Below the pieces are notes generated by a model. That model did no database searches. It was not told the origin of the DNA and worked only from the letters and a program-made list of their open reading frames with translations. 64,000 nt of DNA from G965237725 sp965237725 (GTDB taxonomy: Bacteria > Pseudomonadota > Gammaproteobacteria > Arenicellales > Poriferihabitantaceae). The position numbers and the translations under genes were made by a program. Shown here piece by piece: positions 29,091 through 39,022 of the stretch (position 1 is its first letter; each line of letters begins with the position of its first letter). The stretch lies in assembly GCA_965237725.1 (NCBI GenBank), contig OZ250151.1, positions 3,162,001 through 3,226,000 of the forward strand, given 5' to 3'.

Positions 29091-30598
29091 TAACGTCTTG
29101 TGTTTTTTAATTCGGGCAACAGGGCATGATGAAGTTGCAAGGTTATGTCAGCATCTTCGGCGGCATATGGGGTGGCGATCTCAAGGGCAACCTGATCGAA
29201 GGTCAGCTGATTTTTACCCTTACCGGCAACCTCGGAAAATTTGATTGTTTCCTTGCCAAGATGTTTCCTTGCCAATGAATCCATATCATGGCGGGCATTC
29301 CCTGCATCCAGCACGTAAGAGATCAACATAGTGTCATGAGTAACCCCCTGGAGATGAATGTCATAGTTCTGCAATACTTCGATATCATATTTTAAATTTT
29401 GCCCGGTCTTTGCCTGCTTGGGATCTTCGAGTAATGATCGAAGTTTTTCCAGGGTCGGTTTTAACGGCAACTGCGGAGGCACTCCGGCATAACTGTGGCC
29501 AAGGGGTAAATACGCCGCCTCGCCGGCTTTAACCGAAAATGACATTCCAACAAGATCAGCCTGGTGGGCATCCAGGGAAGTTGTTTCTGTGTCAATGGCC
29601 AAGATTTTGGATTTTTTTAGTTTTTGTATCCATTTATCAAGGGCTTTTACATCCAGTATAGTTTCATATTTGCTTTCATCCGACACCACATTGTCCTCTT
29701 CGATGGACTGATCGGAATCTTCATCAGCGCCACCCTGAGCTTTATCGATTTCTTTCAGCCAGGATCGAAATTCCAGGTCGGTATAAAAATCCCGCAGCAA
29801 ATCATAATCGGGCGTTCCCATTGTCAGCTCTTCCGGTGACTGATCCAATTCAACATCACATTTGATCGTTGTGAGTTGTTTTGAAAGGGCGAGCTGGTCT
29901 AGATTATCGCGAAGGTATTCGCCGACCTTGCCCGTAATGTTGTCAGCATTTTTTACAATGTCATCCAAAGTGCCATATTCGTCAAACCACTTAACCGCAG
30001 TTTTTGGTCCGACTTTTGGAACGCCCGGGATGTTGTCAGAAGAATCACCGATTAATGCCAGATACTCGATAATGCGCTCAGGTAGAACACCAAATTTTTC
30101 CTTTACGCCTAGAGGATCCAGGCGCACGTTCTTCATGGTATCCACCATCTCAACTTTGTCATTGACCAGCTGGGTTAAATCTTTGTCACTGCTTACGATC
30201 ATGGTGCGAAAACCGCTGGCAGTTGCCTGGATGGAAAGGGTTCCGATGACATCATCGGCTTCAACCCCGGAAATCGATATTAAAGGCAAACCCATTGCCG
30301 GAATAATCTTGAGCACATATTGCAATTGCTCGCGCAAATCATCTGGCATGGGCGGGCGATTGGCCTTGTATTCCTTATATAGGTCATGTCTGAAGGTTTT
30401 GCCTTTGGCATCCATAATGAAAGCAATGTGCGTAGGTTGGCATTCTTTTAACAGGCTTCGCATCATATTTACCACACCAAATATTGCCTGTACCGTCCGC
30501 CCATCAGATGTGGTTAACGGATCACGACCCATGGCATGATAGGCACGAAACAAAAACGACGCACCATCTACGAGGATAATTTCTTTATCAGGAGACAT
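29087..30598 (-). CDS. polA: DNA polymerase I, 5'-3' and 3'-5' exonuclease domains (5' part of split polA)
   Basis: 503 residues. The 5'-3' exonuclease (FEN-like) domain covers about residues 1-290, with ILVDGASFLFRAYHAM, EADDVIGTL and SSDKDLTQLV. The 3'-5' proofreading domain follows with ILAIDTETTSLDA (exo I), NLKYDIEVL (exo II) and YAAEDADITLQ (exo III), all acidic residues present. The protein leaves frame after LLPELKN and stops four codons later. One extra A in the run, or a -1 shift, restores the normal sequence. ATG 30598 is the natural start. Confidence 0.93.
   Translation of the reverse strand: MSPDKEIILVDGASFLFRAYHAMGRDPLTTSDGRTVQAIFGVVNMMRSLLKECQPTHIAFIMDAKGKTFRHDLYKEYKANRPPMPDDLREQLQYVLKIIPAMGLPLISISGVEADDVIGTLSIQATASGFRTMIVSSDKDLTQLVNDKVEMVDTMKNVRLDPLGVKEKFGVLPERIIEYLALIGDSSDNIPGVPKVGPKTAVKWFDEYGTLDDIVKNADNITGKVGEYLRDNLDQLALSKQLTTIKCDVELDQSPEELTMGTPDYDLLRDFYTDLEFRSWLKEIDKAQGGADEDSDQSIEEDNVVSDESKYETILDVKALDKWIQKLKKSKILAIDTETTSLDAHQADLVGMSFSVKAGEAAYLPLGHSYAGVPPQLPLKPTLEKLRSLLEDPKQAKTGQNLKYDIEVLQNYDIHLQGVTHDTMLISYVLDAGNARHDMDSLARKHLGKETIKFSEVAGKGKNQLTFDQVALEIATPYAAEDADITLQLHHALLPELKNTRRY
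29102..29108 (-). promoter_or_regulatory. possible -1 ribosomal frameshift site in polA
   Basis: On the minus strand the heptamer A AAA AAC lies in the zero frame as TTA AAA AAC, matching the X XXY YYZ slippery pattern. Slipping back one base continues as CAC AAG ACG TTA TTG, into the polymerase frame. A six-bp hairpin (ATTGAA-ATTG-TTCAAT) starts about ten bases downstream. It is weak, and no strong upstream Shine-Dalgarno-like stimulator is visible. Confidence 0.4.
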
Positions 30599-30834
30599 TG
30601 GAATTCATTATATTGGCAAGAGTTATCGCCTTATTATGTCATTATTCATTTGTGTTGTATTGCCATAAGCACATTAAGATTGTGTTACAAATTCCGAACA
30701 ACCATCATAGGTTCCATTGGTTCGTGATAGTATTATCCTGGTTGTTGAAACTATAATGATAATCGAGTTGTCATATGCGTGTCCCTGATAATTCAGGCTG
30801 ACAACAAATTCAGACATTCAACGAGGCTGCAAAT

Positions 30835-31143
30835 ATGAATATGATTAAAATAGGGGTTGCAGGCGTCATTACTCTAGCCCTAATGGGGTCTTTCGCTCAT
30901 TCACAGGAAAAAGCTTCAGATGGGGGTCTACTTATCCCGGACGATTTAACTTATACAAAAAACGGTAATCTGGAAATCGAAGAATTGCGAATTGGAAACA
31001 GACTGGACCGGCTAACGGTAAGGCATGAAAAAGGTTTGACTGAGATTTACCAAGTTCAGAATAACGATTCTATTTGGGCTTCAGATGAGACTGAATTAGG
31101 CGATGTACAAAATGTGAGGCAGTGGAAGCTCGGTACTTGGTAA
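30835..31143 (+). CDS. DUF2782 exported protein
   Basis: 102 residues with a signal peptide (GVITLALMGSFAHS, cut near residue 23). The mature part has the pattern of the DUF2782 family, which lies beside polA in Pseudomonas as well: RIGNRLDRLTVRHEKGLTEIYQV and a C-terminal W-K-L-G-T-W. Function is unknown. It diverges from polA with 236 bp between. Confidence 0.75.
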   Translation: MNMIKIGVAGVITLALMGSFAHSQEKASDGGLLIPDDLTYTKNGNLEIEELRIGNRLDRLTVRHEKGLTEIYQVQNNDSIWASDETELGDVQNVRQWKLGTW

Positions 31144-31565
31144 AATTTTTAGAACACCGTTTTCTGGTATTTTGGCTGGTTGTCGTATCCTTAATCGGAT
31201 TTGGGCTGCCGATAAATGCACTGTCCCATGACCATGGTAACGTCCGGATTTATAAATTAAACAAAAAAGGCCAGGCCCTTAAACAGCGCTGGGCGAAGGA
31301 CACTGAAATTGAGGGTTGTCATAGTTCAAAAAAACAAAAAGAAGCATTTAGATTTGCTCAAGCGGGTTATGCCTATTGCACAATCTATGCTGAACAAGAC
31401 TGCGAGTCTGGCAGTGAAATTGGTGCTAAATGGGGAAAGAAAAAGTATCGAAGTGCCGATTTTGATATCGATGAACCCCAAATCAAACTATTGAAAGGTG
31501 ACAGCTGGATGATTTCCGAAGAGGAAAATACGCTGATTCGGTCCTGGTTCTGCAGTTATGAGTGA
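31137..31565 (+). CDS. small exported protein, unknown
   Basis: About 142 residues from TTG at 31137; an earlier GTG at 31122 would overlap the DUF2782 gene more. A hydrophobic N-terminal segment (LVFWLVVVSLIGFGLPINALS) looks like a signal peptide. The mature part has four cysteines (GCHSS, YCTIY, DCESG, FCSYE), which could form two disulfides. I do not recognise the family. Its overlap with the preceding gene suggests co-translation. Confidence 0.6.
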   Translation: MVKFLEHRFLVFWLVVVSLIGFGLPINALSHDHGNVRIYKLNKKGQALKQRWAKDTEIEGCHSSKKQKEAFRFAQAGYAYCTIYAEQDCESGSEIGAKWGKKKYRSADFDIDEPQIKLLKGDSWMISEEENTLIRSWFCSYE

Positions 31566-31583
31566 TAAACGGGTTAGCGGATT

Positions 31584-33755
31584 TTAGTTCGAAAGCTTAA
31601 GTGGAATAGAGACCGTTACCATCACACCGTGCTTGTCGGATCGATTTTTGGCCGATGCCTGCCCCTGATGGTATTCCGCGATTAACCTGACAACAAATAA
31701 TCCCAGTCCGAGGTGGGAATATTTAGCATTAGGTTTGCCGTGGGAAACCATGGGATCAAATAACCGATCGCTAATTTTCGCCGACAGCTTGGGGCCTTCA
31801 TTAAGCACAGAAATTTCTGCAGTTTCGTCTTTTCTAGAAATTCTGACAATTATTGGATGATTCGGCAGGCTGAATTGCAACGCATTGTCAATGAGTTTGT
31901 CCAGCATCTGCGCCAGATGATCGGGGCTACATTCAATCTTTAAATTTTGAGACCGTATTTGCAGCAAAAATTCCTGATCCGGATGACTGCTTCGATAACC
32001 ATCAACAAATTCTGAAACCAGACCAGGTAAGTTGACGGTTTCTTTTATCTCACCGCGCAAAGCCTCTTCAAGATTAGCGGCCTCGGTTAAATTTGTCAGA
32101 ATTATTTTTAATCGATTAACGCCGTTCCTGGCGCGCTGCATATGCTTGTTCTGGTCGATTTCGGGTATTTCCGTCTCGAGGATTTCAAGGGATGAACTGA
32201 CCACATTTAAAGGATTATTTAGTTCATGGGCCAGAGTATCCGGCATACCTTCCAGATATCGGGTGTAACCGGATAAGCGTGTCAACATGTTGGTAATGCT
32301 GCGACCGAGATTGCCGAGCTCATCTGACGGGTAGATTCGACTCGGAATTCGCTCCTCCAATACCCGACCTTCGGAGGTAATCGCTTGTTCCGTTGTATTG
32401 TACAGTCGCCTTACTCGCACCGTCAGACGCCATGCAAAAATAAACAGGGTTATCAACATAAAAAAGAATACCAGCGTTGTTACCAGAGTCATGCTCCGCA
32501 ACAACTGATACTGCAATGCCAGAATGGCATGGCTGCTTTGTTCGACGATGACCGCGCCAAGAATTTCTTCACCGGATTTTATGGGATAACCTGCGACAAC
32601 AATTTGCGCTTTTTGATTTACCGATGGCCTCTCTTCAACCCGGGGTGTGCCCTTTAGAATAGTGGTAAATATTTTGTCGGGCCGGTGGGTCACTTCCGGA
32701 GAAACGTCGGTAAACTGAGTTGACGGTCTTCGCAAAAAGGAATCCACATAGTTTTGTAATCTCCTGATTTGCTTAGCTATCCAGGTATCGCTTTCGTCAC
32801 TCAGCTCTTCCTTGGGAGGAGGGTTCGACAACCCGCCCACAACGGCACGGACTCGCTGCAACTTATCCAAAATCCAGATTCTGGATTGGGGCCGGTCAAG
32901 ACCGTTTAAAATTTTTGTTAACTCTGGAGACGTAATCAGTATTTGCCCAGGCTCCTCGCCAGAAATTTGTGGAGATGTAGAAAGAATAGAATCGACTTCC
33001 TTGGTTTCTTCGTCATCTACATCCACGGCAAAAAATCCAAGTTTTGAACGATAACCAATAACATCTCTGGGAATTCTCAGTTCAATGATGTATCCCCAGT
33101 CTGTTTCTGCCAGCTCCGCAGTAAAGTCCGTTACATCGTCACCTTCCAGGGGTAGTTTCCATTGTTCATCTACGAGAAATATACTCATACGACCAGGTTC
33201 TGCGGCGACAAGGATGTAATGTTGCAGTTCTCCACTGGGCGGTTGGACCAGCATTCTGATCTGGTCACTGGTATCCAGGGATCGCCGTTCCAGATCTCTG
33301 TAAATCAGTTTGTCATCATCTATCTCAAACAAGGCATAAAAATATTGCTCGTAGTAGCCGATGATGCTCTTTAGAGAATAAGAATCCGGGTTGTAGTCAG
33401 CGGTGCAAATATATAAATCGTCTCCGGTATAGTAATTTGCATGTTGTATTACCGAATTCCAGTCAGCAGTGTCTCCATCGAGCTGTATCAGGCTATCCAG
33501 TTCGTGGGCGAATAAATCATTATCATCACCCAATACCTCGGGCACACCGGTTTCCGGATTAAATAACTCTGATCGATCATTAAGAACCGTGGCCACGCCG
33601 TTGGCGGTTAATAATAGTGCATTCATTTGCCCCTGAACCAGGAACCGTTTCATTTCCAGCACATAGTAATAGCCCAGCCAGGGAATGATCAGCAAGGATA
33701 ATACGATCCATAACAGCTTGGCGCGGATACTAAGGGTGCGAAGGGTTGTTAGCAT
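31584..33755 (-). CDS. sensor histidine kinase resembling the dedicated-sortase-system kinase
   Basis: 723 residues. An N-terminal membrane helix (LLWIVLSLLIIPWLGYYYVL) is followed by a large periplasmic region of about 370 residues. Next are a second helix near 420 (LVTTLVFFFMLITLFIFAW), a HAMP domain, and the phosphoacceptor helix AHELNNPLN with His510. The ATP-binding domain carries N in DKLIDNALQFS and GLGLFVVRLI. The N-terminal part resembles the kinase of the proteobacterial dedicated sortase system (TIGR03785 type), recalled from memory. No sortase gene is in the window. The stop lies just below the gene; the partner regulator is 33 bp upstream in the same operon. Confidence 0.85.
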   Translation of the reverse strand: MLTTLRTLSIRAKLLWIVLSLLIIPWLGYYYVLEMKRFLVQGQMNALLLTANGVATVLNDRSELFNPETGVPEVLGDDNDLFAHELDSLIQLDGDTADWNSVIQHANYYTGDDLYICTADYNPDSYSLKSIIGYYEQYFYALFEIDDDKLIYRDLERRSLDTSDQIRMLVQPPSGELQHYILVAAEPGRMSIFLVDEQWKLPLEGDDVTDFTAELAETDWGYIIELRIPRDVIGYRSKLGFFAVDVDDEETKEVDSILSTSPQISGEEPGQILITSPELTKILNGLDRPQSRIWILDKLQRVRAVVGGLSNPPPKEELSDESDTWIAKQIRRLQNYVDSFLRRPSTQFTDVSPEVTHRPDKIFTTILKGTPRVEERPSVNQKAQIVVAGYPIKSGEEILGAVIVEQSSHAILALQYQLLRSMTLVTTLVFFFMLITLFIFAWRLTVRVRRLYNTTEQAITSEGRVLEERIPSRIYPSDELGNLGRSITNMLTRLSGYTRYLEGMPDTLAHELNNPLNVVSSSLEILETEIPEIDQNKHMQRARNGVNRLKIILTNLTEAANLEEALRGEIKETVNLPGLVSEFVDGYRSSHPDQEFLLQIRSQNLKIECSPDHLAQMLDKLIDNALQFSLPNHPIIVRISRKDETAEISVLNEGPKLSAKISDRLFDPMVSHGKPNAKYSHLGLGLFVVRLIAEYHQGQASAKNRSDKHGVMVTVSIPLKLSN

Positions 33756-33788
33756 TTTATTCGAACTTATCGAATGTCAACTAAGCTA

Positions 33789-34484
33789 TTATTCCGGTTG
33801 CCAGCGATATCCCACACCAAAAACAGTTTGAATCATGGAAAAAGAATCATCGACCTCTTTGAATTTTTTGCGTATTCGTCGCACGTATCCATTGATAGTA
33901 TTTTTTTCCACATAGCTTTGTCGCGTCGTCTGCATTAGGGTTTCATAGGATTTTACATGTCCCGGATTGCGCGCCAATGCTTCGATCAACCAGAATTCAG
34001 TAAGCGTCAAACTTAAGACATGGCCTCGCCAACTTATGGACATGGTGTTTTGATCGACTTCCAGATCACCCAGCACCATGGCAGACGGGTTCTTGGATTC
34101 GCTGTGTACTGATGATGCAATCCTGAATAGAGACGAAACCCGAACAGCCAGAAATTGTAAGTTAACCGGCTTGGTGATGTAGTCCCATGCATCGAGCCTC
34201 AATCCTGATACTCTATCGATATCGCTGTCTCTAGCGGTAAGAAAAATTATCGGCATTTTGGGGCTTTTATGACGCAATTCCCGACATAAATCGAATCCAC
34301 CATCAATTTCGTTCTCGAGCATGATGTCTAAAATAGCCAGGTCGGGTAATTTTTTCTGGAATCCGTTTAGCGCTTCATCCTTATTTGCATAGGTTTGGAT
34401 GGTGTAACCCTGTTTTTGCAGTGCGTCTGAAAAATTTTCCCGCTGATCCGCATCGTCTTCAACAATTGCGATGATTCTAGACAT
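33789..34484 (-). CDS. response regulator, partner of the adjacent kinase
   Basis: 231 residues. A receiver domain (phospho-acceptor Asp53 in LAILDIM, acidic pair EDDAD at 9-13, Lys in YITKP) precedes an OmpR/PhoB-type winged helix from about residue 135 (LSLTLTEFWLIEALARNPG ... YVRRIRKKF). GGFDLCRELR and TARDSD resemble the regulator of the dedicated sortase system (TIGR03787 type). The transcription start must be upstream of 34484; the 34485-34700 gap is AT-rich. Confidence 0.88.
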   Translation of the reverse strand: MSRIIAIVEDDADQRENFSDALQKQGYTIQTYANKDEALNGFQKKLPDLAILDIMLENEIDGGFDLCRELRHKSPKMPIIFLTARDSDIDRVSGLRLDAWDYITKPVNLQFLAVRVSSLFRIASSVHSESKNPSAMVLGDLEVDQNTMSISWRGHVLSLTLTEFWLIEALARNPGHVKSYETLMQTTRQSYVEKNTINGYVRRIRKKFKEVDDSFSMIQTVFGVGYRWQPE

Positions 34485-34707
34485 ATTTATATCTCAATGT
34501 ATTTATAAGGTGAGCAGTATAACGGATTGAATTATCAAGTAAAATTTTGTGGTTTTGGACTGATTTCTACCATAACTTTACCACTAATTGTGCTGTTTGA
34601 TGCCATACCAACAAGGTGTAATCATGACTTAATTAATACCAAATTTTGCGGTATTAAAACCGGTAATTTACGACGTAAATAGTGACACTGCCTGGGAGAA
34701 GGTTACA

Positions 34708-34980
34708 ATGAAACAGTCAACAGACACAAGTCAGAAAGTCTTCATTCCAATAACGGATGAAATGCTTTACGACCACCCTGAACTGATAACAGCGCCACTA
34801 CGACCTTATCAAATTGACAACCCCTGTTTTCACTGGATGGCAACCATAGAATCTCCTGAATTTAATACCGAATCCCATGGTCAGGAGAAAAAACCATCGC
34901 GAGTCGTAAAGCGATTTGATCATTCCATGACACTAGACGTACTGGAACAATTGCTGGGTAGAGCGGTTCCCCAAAACTGA
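34708..34980 (+). CDS. conserved-looking small protein, unknown
   Basis: 90 residues, soluble, no signal peptide. GGGAGAAGG lies just before the ATG and supports real translation. It contains PITDEMLYDHPELI and a C-terminal SMTLDVLEQLLGRAV. I do not recognise a family. It converges with uvrD, 16 bp between stop codons. Confidence 0.6.
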   Translation: MKQSTDTSQKVFIPITDEMLYDHPELITAPLRPYQIDNPCFHWMATIESPEFNTESHGQEKKPSRVVKRFDHSMTLDVLEQLLGRAVPQN

Positions 34981-34996
34981 TAAGTAAAAATTTTGC

Positions 34997-37156
34997 TTAA
35001 ACCGGTTCGAGATTTGCGTAAGCGCAGATAAGCCATTTCGGACCGACGTCTATAAAGTTGACCTGAACCCGGGCGTGAGCGCCCTGGCCTTCGAGGTTAA
35101 CGATCATTCCTTCGCCAAATTTTTTGTGTCGCACCTGACGTCCGGGTTTTAGCCCATTCATGCCAGACTGTTCCGATGCGCTGGCCGTGGCCATGCTGTA
35201 GACGGGTCGACTCAGTTTTGCAGATCGAATCTCTTCGATAAACTGTTGTGGTATTTCAGTTAAGAAGCGTGATGCCTGGGTGTAGTTTTCCCGACCATAC
35301 AATCGACGAATTTCCGCATAACAAATATAAAGTTGTTGCATCGCTCGGGTCATGCCCACATAACATAATCTTCTTTCTTCTTCTAACCGGCCGTCTTCTT
35401 CCAGCGATCGTTGATGGGGAAACAGGCCTTCTTCCATGCCACATAAAAACACCAACGGAAATTCCAGGCCTTTGGCTGAATGTAAGCTCATTAATTGTAC
35501 GCAGTCTTCCCATTCTTCAGCTTGTCCCTCTCCCGCCTCTAATGCTGCATGGGCGAGGAATAAAGATAGCTCATCCATTTCCTCGTCTTCGTCCGGGGCG
35601 AAGTTTCGTGCCGCGTTAACCAGTTCTTCGAGGTTTTCAACCTTTCCCTGGGCGCGTTCGCCTTTATCTTTTTTGTAGTGATCCAGTAATCCGCTGCGCT
35701 TGAGAACGTGATCCGTTGTATCAGCCAATTCCAGTTCAGCGGTATCGGCAGCCAGTTGATTGATTAAGTCCTGGAAATGACTTAGTGCAGACAAGGCCCT
35801 GGGCGGCAATCCACGCTCAGCGATAACCTCAGTGGACGCATGCCACATGGAAATTTGTTTCAAACGGGTTCTTTCGCGGATCAGCTCCAGGGTTTTATTA
35901 CCAATTCCCCGGGTAGGTAAATTAACAATACGGTCAAACGCGGGATCTGAATCACGATTCGAAATCAATCGCAAATAGGCCAGGGCGTCTTTGATTTCCG
36001 CGCGTTCGAAGAATCGTAATCCACCATAAACACGGTATGGCATGCCAACGGACAAGAGCTGTTCTTCGAACACTCGGGACTGGGCGTTGGATCGATAAAG
36101 AATAGCCGTCTCATCTCGGCGACTTCCATTGTCGACCCACATTTGTATTTGTTCAACTACAAAACGTGCTTCGTCGATTTCATTGTTGGCGGCATACAGA
36201 CGGATCGGTGATCCTTCGGATTCGTCTGTCCAAAGCTCTTTTCCAAGTCTCCCGGAATTATTTTCAATTACCGCATTGGCGGCATTGAGGATATTACCGG
36301 TAGATCTGTAGTTTTGCTCCAGACGAAAGACTGTGGCATTTTCAAAATCTTTTTCAAAGCTCAAAACATTTTCAACTCGGGCACCACGCCAGCCATATAT
36401 CGACTGATCATCATCCCCTACGGCAAACAGGTTTTTATGTTTTGCGGATAACATTTTGATCCATTGATACTGGATTGTATTGGTATCCTGAAACTCATCC
36501 ACCAGCACATGCTGGAATCGATTTTGATAAGTTTCGCGACAGGTTTGATTGTTACGAAATAATTCCAGGGTTCGAAGTAAAATTTCGGCAAAATCCACCA
36601 GACCAAATCGACGACAAAATTCTTCATAGGTGACATAGACCCGGTACAGGGTTTGTTGTTGACTGTCATTACCCGAAGGTAATTGTTCTGGACGACGTGC
36701 TTCTTCTTTATGATTATTAATCATCCATTGCATTTGTCGCGGTGGCCAATAGGCTTCGTCCAGATCCAGCTCCCGCAAAACCCGACGAATTAAGCGGTAC
36801 TGATCGTCGCTGTCCAGTATTTCAAAACTTTCGGGCAGGCCGGCCTCCTCATAATGCATCCTCAGCAGGCGGTGACAAATGCCGTGAAACGTACCCATCC
36901 ACATGCCAGCAAACGGGATTTGCATTAATTCTTCGATTCGACCGCGCATTTCCCTGGACGCTTTGTTGGTGAACGTCACCGCGAGGATGGAAAGTGGGGA
37001 TATATTGTGCGCCTGGATCAGATAAGCGATTCGATGGGTCAGAACCCGGGTTTTCCCGCTACCAGCGCCCGCCAGCACCAAAAGCGGCCCCGGCGGTGCG
37101 GCCACTGCGTCCCTTTGGGCGTCATTTAACGGGTCAAAAATATGCGAAACATCCAT
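34997..37156 (-). CDS. uvrD: DNA helicase II (UvrD)
   Basis: Superfamily 1A 3'-5' helicase acting in nucleotide excision and mismatch repair. Its 719 residues match E. coli UvrD (720). Walker A AGAGSGKTRVL is near residue 31, Walker B VDEFQDTN follows, then GDDDQSIYGWRGA, and late motifs SAKGLEFPLVFL and RLCYVGMTRA. The C-terminal GRQVRHKKFGEGMIV is the RNA-polymerase-binding Tudor-like module of UvrD/PcrA, which separates it from Rep. Confidence 0.95.
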   Translation of the reverse strand: MDVSHIFDPLNDAQRDAVAAPPGPLLVLAGAGSGKTRVLTHRIAYLIQAHNISPLSILAVTFTNKASREMRGRIEELMQIPFAGMWMGTFHGICHRLLRMHYEEAGLPESFEILDSDDQYRLIRRVLRELDLDEAYWPPRQMQWMINNHKEEARRPEQLPSGNDSQQQTLYRVYVTYEEFCRRFGLVDFAEILLRTLELFRNNQTCRETYQNRFQHVLVDEFQDTNTIQYQWIKMLSAKHKNLFAVGDDDQSIYGWRGARVENVLSFEKDFENATVFRLEQNYRSTGNILNAANAVIENNSGRLGKELWTDESEGSPIRLYAANNEIDEARFVVEQIQMWVDNGSRRDETAILYRSNAQSRVFEEQLLSVGMPYRVYGGLRFFERAEIKDALAYLRLISNRDSDPAFDRIVNLPTRGIGNKTLELIRERTRLKQISMWHASTEVIAERGLPPRALSALSHFQDLINQLAADTAELELADTTDHVLKRSGLLDHYKKDKGERAQGKVENLEELVNAARNFAPDEDEEMDELSLFLAHAALEAGEGQAEEWEDCVQLMSLHSAKGLEFPLVFLCGMEEGLFPHQRSLEEDGRLEEERRLCYVGMTRAMQQLYICYAEIRRLYGRENYTQASRFLTEIPQQFIEEIRSAKLSRPVYSMATASASEQSGMNGLKPGRQVRHKKFGEGMIVNLEGQGAHARVQVNFIDVGPKWLICAYANLEPV

Positions 37157-37336
37157 GGGCGGATTGTACTCGGGATGTCCCCGGCCTTAAAGAAATTTTG
37201 ATGAAATCCCGCGAACCGAACGTGGCCTAGTAAATCGATGCTATCTGGCTCTATTGTTCCATCGAAAGGGCGGAGTATTGTCCAACTTAAGCTGTTATAT
37301 TATGAAAAATTTATCCAATTGTTGCGGTGAAAAATT

Positions 37337-38719
37337 ATGAATAGAGCATTAAGCGAAGTTGAAAGTACCGATGTAGTCAGCAGTGATCGATCCCATGTTT
37401 GGCATCATATCGTTCAGCATAAACCCATGCAAACTACGGATCCAATGGTTATTGTGGAAGGCAAGGGACTAAGACTGACGGATATCAATGGTAAAGAATT
37501 TCTCGATGCCGTATCTGGTGGCGTATGGACGGTTAACGTTGGCTATGGTCGCGAAAGCATCGCCAAGGCGGTTTATGATCAATTATTGAAAATGAATTAC
37601 TTCGCAAATTCGGCAGGCAATATTCCTGGCGCGCAATTTGCAGAAAAACTGATTGATAAAATGCCTGGACTGAGCCGGGTTTACTATTCAAATTCCGGAT
37701 CGGAAGCCAACGAGAAAGGTTTTAAGCTGGTTCGTCAGCTGGCGGCTATGAAAAATGATGGCAAGAAACATAAAATTATCTATCGGGATCGCGATTATCA
37801 CGGCACCACCATCACCGCATTAAGTGCTACGGGTCAGATTCAACGCAAAGATCAGTACGGTCCATTTACACCTGGATTTGTGGAAATTCCCCATTGCATG
37901 GCTTATCGGGCCGAAAATGGCGATGATCCGGATTACGGTGTACAAGCGGCAAAGGAACTGGAGCGGGTCATTCTTGAACAGGGTCCGGATACTGTGGGTT
38001 CGGTAATTCTGGAACCCATTACGGCAGGCGGTGGGGTAATCACACCTCCCGAAGGGTATTTTGAAACTGTTCAGGAGATTTGCACCAAATACGGTGTGTT
38101 AATTCATATTGACGAAGTTGTGTGCGGCATGGGTCGAACCGGCAAATGGTTTGGCTACCAACACTATGGTGTCAAGCCTGATATTGTCACCATGGCCAAA
38201 GGGGTTGCCAGTGGTTATGCGGCAATATCCTGTACCGTAACCACCGAAGATCTGTTCAATGAATTTCTCGCAGAGCCCAGCGAAAAACTACAGTACTTCC
38301 GTGATATCTCAACTTTTGGTGGCTGTGCTGGTGGTCCTGCCGCAGCCCTCGAAAACATGCGCATTATCGAACAGGAAAATCTGCTCGATAACGTTAACAA
38401 GATGGGCGACTATCTCATGGATAAATTACATGAGCTCAAGGATAAGTATCCAGTCATTGGTGATGTACGCGGAAAAGGTTTATTTGTTGGCGCCGAGATG
38501 GTCAAGGATCGTAAAACCCGGGAACCTGTTGATGAAGCGGTTACTGCAGGGGTTGTTGGCGATTGTCTGCAGCAGGGTGTGATGATTGGTCGTACCAATC
38601 GCAGTTTTGCTGAACACAATAACACCCTTTGTCTGAGTCCGGCATTAATTTGCACCAAAGACGATATCGATGAAATCATATCTGCAATGGACAATTCTCT
38701 TGGCAAGATTGAGCTTTAA
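37337..38719 (+). CDS. class III aminotransferase, probably taurine-pyruvate type
   Basis: PLP enzyme of 460 residues. The PLP lysine is in TMAKGVASGYA at about residue 286; HIDEVVCGMGRTG binds the cofactor ring, and SNSGSEANEKG the phosphate. SGGVWTVNVGYGRESIA with MNYFANSAG matches taurine-pyruvate aminotransferase as I recall it, but omega-aminotransferases for other amines look similar. No sulfoacetaldehyde acetyltransferase is adjacent to support taurine use. It diverges from uvrD. Confidence 0.7.
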   Translation: MNRALSEVESTDVVSSDRSHVWHHIVQHKPMQTTDPMVIVEGKGLRLTDINGKEFLDAVSGGVWTVNVGYGRESIAKAVYDQLLKMNYFANSAGNIPGAQFAEKLIDKMPGLSRVYYSNSGSEANEKGFKLVRQLAAMKNDGKKHKIIYRDRDYHGTTITALSATGQIQRKDQYGPFTPGFVEIPHCMAYRAENGDDPDYGVQAAKELERVILEQGPDTVGSVILEPITAGGGVITPPEGYFETVQEICTKYGVLIHIDEVVCGMGRTGKWFGYQHYGVKPDIVTMAKGVASGYAAISCTVTTEDLFNEFLAEPSEKLQYFRDISTFGGCAGGPAAALENMRIIEQENLLDNVNKMGDYLMDKLHELKDKYPVIGDVRGKGLFVGAEMVKDRKTREPVDEAVTAGVVGDCLQQGVMIGRTNRSFAEHNNTLCLSPALICTKDDIDEIISAMDNSLGKIEL

Positions 38720-38779
38720 ACGCGCTATTTGATAATTCCAAGGTTGTAGAACTCTGTCCCCGGACTTTAAAAAACAGAC

Positions 38780-38901
38780 GTCATCCCGGAACCCTGAAAG
38801 GGTATCCGGGATCCATACATGGGGCTGCATTCCCAGCAAAACCTGATCTCATACAATCCCGTAGATGGATTCCGGATAGGTCTCCGACCTTCCGGAATGA
38901 C
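38780..38901. repeat. GTCATCC-type palindromic repeat
   Basis: Starts GTCATCCCGGAA and ends TTCCGGAATGAC, near-inverted copies of each other. Inside, GGATCCAT near the left is matched by GATGGATTCC. The element is related to that at 18245-18356. The remainder of 38720-39022 holds no gene. Confidence 0.75.
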
Positions 38902-39022
38902 GGAGTAGGATAGCATGCGGGTCCACTCCCCCCTGATCAGAGCTTGTGCCCAGCTTGACTGGGTATCAGGGGCAGGCTATGGCGGTCACGCGCAGGAGCG
39001 GCGATTACCGTTCTATTGATCA

